The position numbers were made by a program, and so were the translations under genes. Below are positions 7,554-10,825 of a stretch of DNA of 10,825 nucleotides, piece after piece; the first letter of the stretch is position 1, and the number at the start of each line of letters is the position of its first letter. Origin of the DNA: Vulcanimicrobiota bacterium (GTDB lineage Bacteria; Eremiobacterota; Eremiobacteria; Baltobacterales; Baltobacteraceae); contig JAQBPL010000168.1 of assembly GCA_028287545.1 (NCBI GenBank), positions 1 to 10,825 of the forward strand, in the 5' to 3' direction. The notes beneath the pieces were generated by a model. The model had not been told where the DNA came from. It saw only the letters and a list, made by a program, of their open reading frames with translations, and did no database searches.

Positions 7554-9048
7554 AAAACTTGAGTCCCGAGAAAAACACGGCCGGCCGGGAGGTTAGGTCG
7601 CGGCAGAACGCGATCGTTTTGCCGTTCTCGAAGCTCATCGCGTAGGGCGACGCGGTGGTGCCCACGACGCGGACGTCGCGACAGTACGGCTCGATGCGGC
7701 GATGCACGCGCAGGATGTGCTGCGGTTCCTGGCCGCGCAATCCCCACAGCGCGTATTGGTTGTGGCCGCTGAGCGCACCGGGCAGGCCGTACGGCGCTCC
7801 GTAGATGTCGATTGCGGCTGCTTCACCGTAGTTGTCGACCAGGACGGCGGTCCGCGCGCGCACGTCGGGCGGTAACGCCTCGAACGCGGCTCCGACTTCG
7901 CGCACGAAGTCGCGCCAACCCAACTGGTCGGCGAACTCCTGCGGCAGCGCGGTGCCGGCGAAACCTTTCTCCTGCTGCTGCGGCGTGAAGTGCAGCGATC
8001 GCATATATCCGGCGAGCGCCGCCGGCGGCAGGATCGGCATCGTCACCGGCGCGATGAGCGCCGATAGGGCGACCGCAGCGCCGAGGTACGCGGCGCGCGC
8101 CATCGCGCTGCGCACCACGCGTTCGAGCGCGACGCCGCCGAGCGCGAACAGCGCCGGGTACGCGGCGGCGAGGTAGTAGTCTTTGCCGTGGCCCGCGACG
8201 ATCAGCACCGTCACGACGACGTACGCGATCGAGATGAAGCGCACTCGCGCGAGATCGCGCCACACGAACGGCGCCGCGAGACCGGCGATCCAAAGCGGCG
8301 CGAACAGCGGGTTCATCACGACGACTTGATTCAGCATGAAGGCGATGGGGGAGACAGCCGCGTTCTTGTCGCCGGCGGCGCGGAGGAGTTCGACGAACGG
8401 CCAGCCGTTCGCGGCTTGCCACACCACCGACGGAACCGCGATCAGCACCATCAGCGCCAAGCCGATCCACAATTCGCGCCGCGCGAACAGCCGCCGCTCC
8501 GAAGTGATCGCCACACCGAGGGCGAGTGCGACGAGCCAGGACGCGAGCGCATATTTCGCTTCCAGCGCGACGCCTGCGACGACGCCGCTCCAGATCAGCG
8601 CGCGGCGGTCGTCGAGCAGCGCGGACCGCGCGAGCGCGTACGCAACCGCCGTCCACGCCAGCGGCTCGAACACCGTCGTGTTGAAGGTCGAGAACAGTCC
8701 GAGGAAGATCGGCGCGACGGCGGCCGCGATCCCCGCCGCCGCCGCTGCGCCGCCCGCGCCGCCGAGCAGCCGCGCGAGCCGCACCGTCAAAAAGACCAGC
8801 GCTGCCGCGGCGAGCACAACCGGAAAGCGCAGCAGCCACGTCTGATGACCGAGGCCGTAGAACCCGGCCGCGAGCAGCGGCACGAGCGGCGGCTGATCGG
8901 CGTACCCGAACGACGGATGCCGCCCGCACACGATGAAGTAGAGTTCATCGCGAAAGACGTCGTAGCGGTTCGCCAGCGCAAGGTGCGCAACGAAGGTCGG
9001 AAGCGCGATCGCCAGCGCGACCGGGTCGCGGTACCAAGGACGTTCCAT
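7546..9048 (-). CDS. GT39/ArnT-like (GT-C) integral-membrane glycosyltransferase
   Basis: A 500-residue polytopic protein of the PMT_2 (dolichyl/polyprenyl-phosphate-sugar mannosyltransferase-like) family. These enzymes transfer a sugar from a lipid carrier to an acceptor on the outer face of the membrane. The first extracytoplasmic loop carries the family's acidic motif RDELYF (D34, E35), then CGRHPSFGYADQPPLVPLLA at 41-60. About ten to eleven hydrophobic helices follow. HGKDYYLAAAYPALFALG before the last helices and the soluble C-terminal signature NYGEAAAIDIYG...LSGHNQYALWG are typical of this bacterial subgroup. The acceptor and sugar are unknown; lipid A, glycolipid or exopolysaccharide modification are all possible. 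ATG 9048 has only a weak GGCGG upstream. Just 52 bp separate it from the IS end, and no good promoter is visible there, so the insertion may have removed or replaced its promoter. Confidence 0.88.
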   Translation of the reverse strand: MERPWYRDPVALAIALPTFVAHLALANRYDVFRDELYFIVCGRHPSFGYADQPPLVPLLAAGFYGLGHQTWLLRFPVVLAAAALVFLTVRLARLLGGAGGAAAAAGIAAAVAPIFLGLFSTFNTTVFEPLAWTAVAYALARSALLDDRRALIWSGVVAGVALEAKYALASWLVALALGVAITSERRLFARRELWIGLALMVLIAVPSVVWQAANGWPFVELLRAAGDKNAAVSPIAFMLNQVVVMNPLFAPLWIAGLAAPFVWRDLARVRFISIAYVVVTVLIVAGHGKDYYLAAAYPALFALGGVALERVVRSAMARAAYLGAAVALSALIAPVTMPILPPAALAGYMRSLHFTPQQQEKGFAGTALPQEFADQLGWRDFVREVGAAFEALPPDVRARTAVLVDNYGEAAAIDIYGAPYGLPGALSGHNQYALWGLRGQEPQHILRVHRRIEPYCRDVRVVGTTASPYAMSFENGKTIAFCRDLTSRPAVFFSGLKFFS

Positions 9049-9100
9049 GTGCCGCCATCATTGCCCAAGGAGGCGTCCAAGCCCCGTCGTCGACCAACGT

Positions 9101-9137
9101 TGTCACCCTGAGCTGAAGTTGCCCCGGTAGCGTGGAC
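9101..9137 (+). repeat. Left inverted repeat of the IS (outer part may be target palindrome)
   Basis: Reads TGTCACCCTGAGCTGA, then GTTG, CCCG and GTGGAC blocks that recur in inverted form at 10329-10365. The first 16 positions are identical in both arms and six mismatches lie further in. The GTGGAC near the inner edge resembles the inner part of many IS3-family ends. Confidence 0.85.
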
Positions 9138-9140
9138 ACC

Positions 9141-9160
9141 TCTCCTTTGACGGAGAAAGG
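9141..9160 (+). promoter_or_regulatory. Hairpin overlapping the orfA ribosome binding site
   Basis: TCTCC (9141-9145) can pair with GGAGA (9152-9156) across a six-base loop. Alternatively CCTTT (9144-9148) can pair with AAAGG (9156-9160). Both forms bury the purine-rich Shine-Dalgarno region of orfA (GGAGAAAGG, 9152-9160), which could keep transposase translation low, particularly on read-through transcripts. Confidence 0.4.
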
Positions 9161-9166
9161 GTCCAA

Positions 9167-9472
9167 ATGCCCAAACCAGTGCGGGCGTACCCACCCGACT
9201 ATCGGCGCAAGATCATCGACTTGCTGCGATCGGGGCGTAGTGCAAATTCCATCGAACGTGAGTTTGGGGTACCCAGACAGACGACTCTAAATTGGCTCAA
9301 ACGTGACGGCGCCGACTCGGGCCACGCGACAGACGAGCTGACGACGAGCGAGCGCGAGGAACTTGTGAAGCTACGCCGCGAGAACAAGCGGCTACGCATG
9401 GAGCAAGAGATCCTGGGAAAAGCCGCGGCCTGGTTCGCTCGAGAGACATTACCGAAGTCTTCAGATTCGTGA
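9167..9472 (+). CDS. IS3-family transposase OrfA (HTH DNA-binding protein)
   Basis: A 101-residue protein with an HTH_Tnp_1-type helix-turn-helix at about residues 9-45 (YPPDYRRKIIDLL...VPRQTTLNWL). A leucine-zipper-like coiled coil follows at about 64-84 (EELVKLRRENKRLRMEQEIL), used in the family for oligomerisation. OrfA recognises the IS ends; alone it usually acts as a regulator. At residues 84-85 (GGA AAA) lies a slippery GGGAAAA from which a -1 shift gives the OrfAB transposase. The 16 residues after that point (AAAWFARE...) are the unshifted tail. The ATG has AAAGG six bases upstream. The stop TGA overlaps the orfB GTG as GTGA. Confidence 0.93.
   Translation: MPKPVRAYPPDYRRKIIDLLRSGRSANSIEREFGVPRQTTLNWLKRDGADSGHATDELTTSEREELVKLRRENKRLRMEQEILGKAAAWFARETLPKSSDS
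9415..9421 (+). promoter_or_regulatory. Programmed -1 frameshift site (G GGA AAA)
   Basis: The heptamer GGGAAAA lies in the register X XXY YYZ relative to orfA (CTG GGA AAA GCC). A -1 slip at AAA continues in the orfB frame from 9421 without a stop, reading SRGLVRSRDITEVFRFVRAHQ. The predicted OrfAB fusion is about 386 residues (85 + 301), the expected size for IS3 transposases. A GC-rich palindrome, GCCGCGGC (9422-9429), follows directly and may slow the ribosome. Confidence 0.7.
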
Positions 9473-10326
9473 GAGCGCACCAGGCCGATTATCCCGTCGC
9501 GCTGCTTTGCCGCATGCTCGAGATCTCGGCGAGCGGCTATTATGCGTGGATTAAACGTCCGATGTCAAAACACGCACAAGAAGATGCTGCTTACGGTGAT
9601 CGAATTAAAGCAATCTTCGAGCGCTCTCGAAGGACATACGGACGGCCCCGCGTGCACGCGGAGTTGCGCTCTGAAGGTACGATGATCAGCCCCAAGCGGG
9701 TTGGACGTCTCATGCGAGAACGCGATCTGCAAGGCGTTACACGGCGCAGGCGGTATGCGAGGCGAGATCGCGCGAATCTTCTCGCGCCGGACTTGGTCGA
9801 TCGGAATTTCACCGCATCGGCGCCAGACCAACTCTGGGTTGCGGACATCACGTATGTTCCGGCTGGGGCAACGTTTCTGTTCTTGGCAGTAGTGCTTGAT
9901 GCATTCAGTCGGCGCATCGTCGGCTGGGCGATGGAAAATCACCTGCGAACGGAACTCGTCCTGAAAGCACTCGACATGGCAATCTGTCGGCGATCACCTT
10001 CCAACGTCATCCACCATTCCGATCAAGGCACACAGTACACCTCAATCGAGTTTGGTTTACGTTGTCTCGAAGCGGGCGTGCGGCCTTCGATGGGAACCGT
10101 CGGCGATTGCTATGATAACGCAATGTGCGAGAGTTTCTTCGCAACGCTCGAATGCGAGCTATTGGCGAGGAACAACTTCAAGCATCACGCGGAGGCTGAG
10201 CTAGCCATCTTCGACTTCATTGAGGGCTGGTATAATCCGCACAGGCGGCATTCGTCGCTTGCCTACCACTCGCCGGCCTTCTTCGAGCGGCAGGCGACCC
10301 CCCAGACCGCCGTGTCAAATCCCTAA
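9469..10326 (+). CDS. IS3-family transposase OrfB (DDE integrase domain)
   Basis: A 285-residue catalytic part when counted from GTG 9469; in vivo it is probably made as an OrfAB fusion that enters this frame at 9421. An HTH_21-like segment (YGRPRVHAELRSEGTMISPKRVGRLM, about residues 57-82) is followed by the rve/RNase H-fold core. The catalytic triad is visible: D126 (WVADITY), D185 (HHSDQGTQYTS) and E221 (DNAMCESFF). Exactly 35 residues separate the last two, the family's DD(35)E spacing. The C-terminal YNPHRRHSSLAYHSP motif is intact. There is no internal stop or frameshift, so the element looks functional. GTG 9469 overlaps the orfA stop and has no good Shine-Dalgarno sequence. Confidence 0.95.
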   Translation: MRAHQADYPVALLCRMLEISASGYYAWIKRPMSKHAQEDAAYGDRIKAIFERSRRTYGRPRVHAELRSEGTMISPKRVGRLMRERDLQGVTRRRRYARRDRANLLAPDLVDRNFTASAPDQLWVADITYVPAGATFLFLAVVLDAFSRRIVGWAMENHLRTELVLKALDMAICRRSPSNVIHHSDQGTQYTSIEFGLRCLEAGVRPSMGTVGDCYDNAMCESFFATLECELLARNNFKHHAEAELAIFDFIEGWYNPHRRHSSLAYHSPAFFERQATPQTAVSNP

Positions 10327-10328
10327 CC

Positions 10329-10365
10329 GTCCACCAAATCGGGACAACCTCAGCTCAGGGTGACA
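10329..10365 (-). repeat. Right inverted repeat of the IS (outer part may be target palindrome)
   Basis: The reverse complement matches 31 of 37 positions of the left arm. It begins three bases after the orfB stop. Its outer 14 bases (10352-10365) are the exact inverse of 9101-9114. The outer core GCTCAGGGTGAC also belongs to the repeat cluster that continues to the right. Confidence 0.85.
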
Positions 10366-10424
10366 ATACGACGACGACGGGGGCCCCTCGACAAGCTCGG
10401 GGTGACACTGGCGCTCGGGGTGAC
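10353..10424 (+). repeat. Cluster of GCTC(A/G)GGGTGAC repeats (REP-like)
   Basis: Three direct copies of a 12-mer: GCTCAGGGTGAC at 10353-10364, GCTCGGGGTGAC at 10395-10406 and again at 10413-10424. The middle copy is preceded by GCCCCTCGACAA (10383-10394), so it can fold into a small CCCC/GGGG-closed hairpin. The first copy is the outer part of the IS right end. Similar GTCACCCTGAGC-type palindromic elements are scattered between genes in many bacterial genomes. The repeats fill most of the gap between the IS and the next gene. Confidence 0.6.
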
Positions 10425-10436
10425 GTCGTAGCCATC

Positions 10437-10825
10437 GTGGTGTTTTTGGTGATGTTGGTGGTGCCCGCGGTGCTTGCGGTGGCGGGGTTTGCTCGGGCGG
10501 ATACGGCGTTTATCGAGAGGAGGGAGCAGCGGCATGCGTTCGTGGCGCCGGCGGTGAGTTCGGGGGCGCTGGCGACCGGCGGGTACGAGCGCGATTTGGA
10601 GCGGCAGATCGCGGACGCGTTTCCGTTGCGCACGACGCTGATCGAAATGTACGACTACGCCAAATTCGCGTGGCTCGGGGAATCGACGTCGGCGAACGTT
10701 ATCCGCGGGCGGGACGGCTGGCTGTTTCTCGGCGCGGAAGAATCGCGCTACGTCAGCGGCGCGTGGACGCCCTCATCGGCGGAACTCGCGCACATCGCGG
10801 ACGTCTACGCGGCGCGGGCCCGCTG
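10437..10825 (+). CDS. AlgX/AlgJ-like SGNH-fold protein, N-terminal part (runs off the window)
   Basis: Partial gene, at least 129 residues. The frame opens with a membrane helix (VVFLVMLVVPAVLAVAGFA). An extracytoplasmic segment with the family pattern ERDLERQIADAFPLRTTLIEMYDYAKFAWLG and the hallmark GRDGWLFLG follow. This is the N-terminus of alginate O-acetyltransferase AlgX/AlgJ-related (DHHW-type) proteins, membrane-anchored enzymes that acetylate exopolysaccharides. The catalytic Asp/His/Ser would lie beyond the edge, so activity cannot be judged. The start is uncertain. GTG 10437 is the first usual start codon in frame after the IS, GTG 10440/10449 and ATG 10452 follow, and the usual positive residues before the helix are missing. 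The 5' end may have been displaced or trimmed by the neighbouring repeats and IS. Expect co-function with an MBOAT acyltransferase if one lies downstream. Confidence 0.75.
   Translation, partial: MVFLVMLVVPAVLAVAGFARADTAFIERREQRHAFVAPAVSSGALATGGYERDLERQIADAFPLRTTLIEMYDYAKFAWLGESTSANVIRGRDGWLFLGAEESRYVSGAWTPSSAELAHIADVYAARAR

Larger units (their letters stand above)
9101..10365 (+). mobile_element. IS3-family insertion sequence (orfA/orfB), possibly inside a palindromic repeat
   Basis: The element has orfA with an HTH, an overlapping orfB with a D..D(35)E integrase core, and inverted ends, and is about 1.24-1.27 kb, the usual IS3 size. The span given covers the whole inverted repeat (31 of 37 positions match between 9101-9137 and 10329-10365). 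The true tip may be inside it. TG...CA ends would also fit 9114-10352, and AGCT at 9111-9114 and 10352-10355 would serve as a 4-bp target duplication for an element of 9115-10351. With the outermost boundary the flanks (CGT and ATA) do not match. The interior is clearly richer in A and T than the neighbouring genes, consistent with recent acquisition. Confidence 0.88.

Noticed and set aside
7560..7592. GGCCGGCC palindrome followed by TGTTTTT on the minus strand, terminator-like
   Set aside because: It lies inside the glycosyltransferase coding region before its stop, and the palindrome can form only a very short stem once a loop is allowed.
8188..9111. Plus-strand open frame of about 307 codons across the glycosyltransferase gene
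   Set aside because: The product is Arg/Glu/Asp-rich and of low complexity, while the minus strand encodes a coherent membrane protein with family motifs.
9098..10368. Target-site duplication directly outside the full inverted repeats
   Set aside because: The adjacent triplets CGT (left) and ATA (right) do not match. This argues that the IS boundary lies further in or that no duplication remains.
10353..10424. CRISPR-like array
   Set aside because: There are only three 12-base units at unequal spacing (42 and 18 bases), with no spacers of constant length and no cas genes.
10355..10633. Minus-strand open frame of 92 codons at the right end
   Set aside because: It covers the repeat cluster and the antisense of the AlgX-like N-terminus. 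It is Ala/Thr/Ser-rich with no domain, while the plus strand shows a membrane helix and the GRDGWLFLG hallmark.

Overview
The window is dense, high-GC bacterial DNA with short or overlapping gene junctions. The only clear break in composition is one insertion sequence near the right end, which is visibly richer in A and T. There is a lipoprotein-anchored ABC importer, an exported serine hydrolase with a Sec signal, and a GT-C glycosyltransferase. No ribosomal or other lineage-marker gene is present, so the phylum cannot be fixed. The gene mix would suit a soil or environmental bacterium, possibly of an under-sampled high-GC phylum, but that is inference.

Layout. 36-4379 (+) is a complete four-gene BMP-family (nucleoside-type) ABC importer: lipoprotein, double ATPase, permease 1 and permease 2. 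The order is the same as in the nupNOPQ/bmpDABC-type operons, and every junction overlaps. 4434-5500 (+) is a separately promoted, secreted beta-lactamase/PBP-fold serine hydrolase; the mRNA is probably leaderless or nearly so, and the Glu166 equivalent is missing. 5563-6357 (+) is a stand-alone MEDS sensory-domain protein. 6417-7553 (+) is a zinc-dependent, probably NAD-linked alcohol dehydrogenase. 7546-9048 (-) is a GT39-like integral-membrane glycosyltransferase that converges on, and overlaps, the dehydrogenase. About 9101-10365 is an intact-looking IS3-family element with orfA, orfB and an in-register GGGAAAA frameshift heptamer. 10353-10424 holds three GCTC(A/G)GGGTGAC repeats. 10437 to the right edge is the 5' part of an AlgX/AlgJ-like SGNH-fold gene with an N-terminal membrane anchor.

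How the parts relate. The importer genes form one translationally coupled unit. The hydrolase, MEDS protein and dehydrogenase lie in the same direction but show no obvious shared pathway. The GT39 gene and the AlgX-like gene are both of cell-envelope type and were probably close neighbours, transcribed divergently, before the IS landed between them. The best lead is the insertion site. The IS ends sit inside a near-perfect palindrome made of the same GGGTGAC motif that repeats just downstream, so this may be an IS3-family element that targets REP-like palindromes. I found no clearly new multi-gene system.
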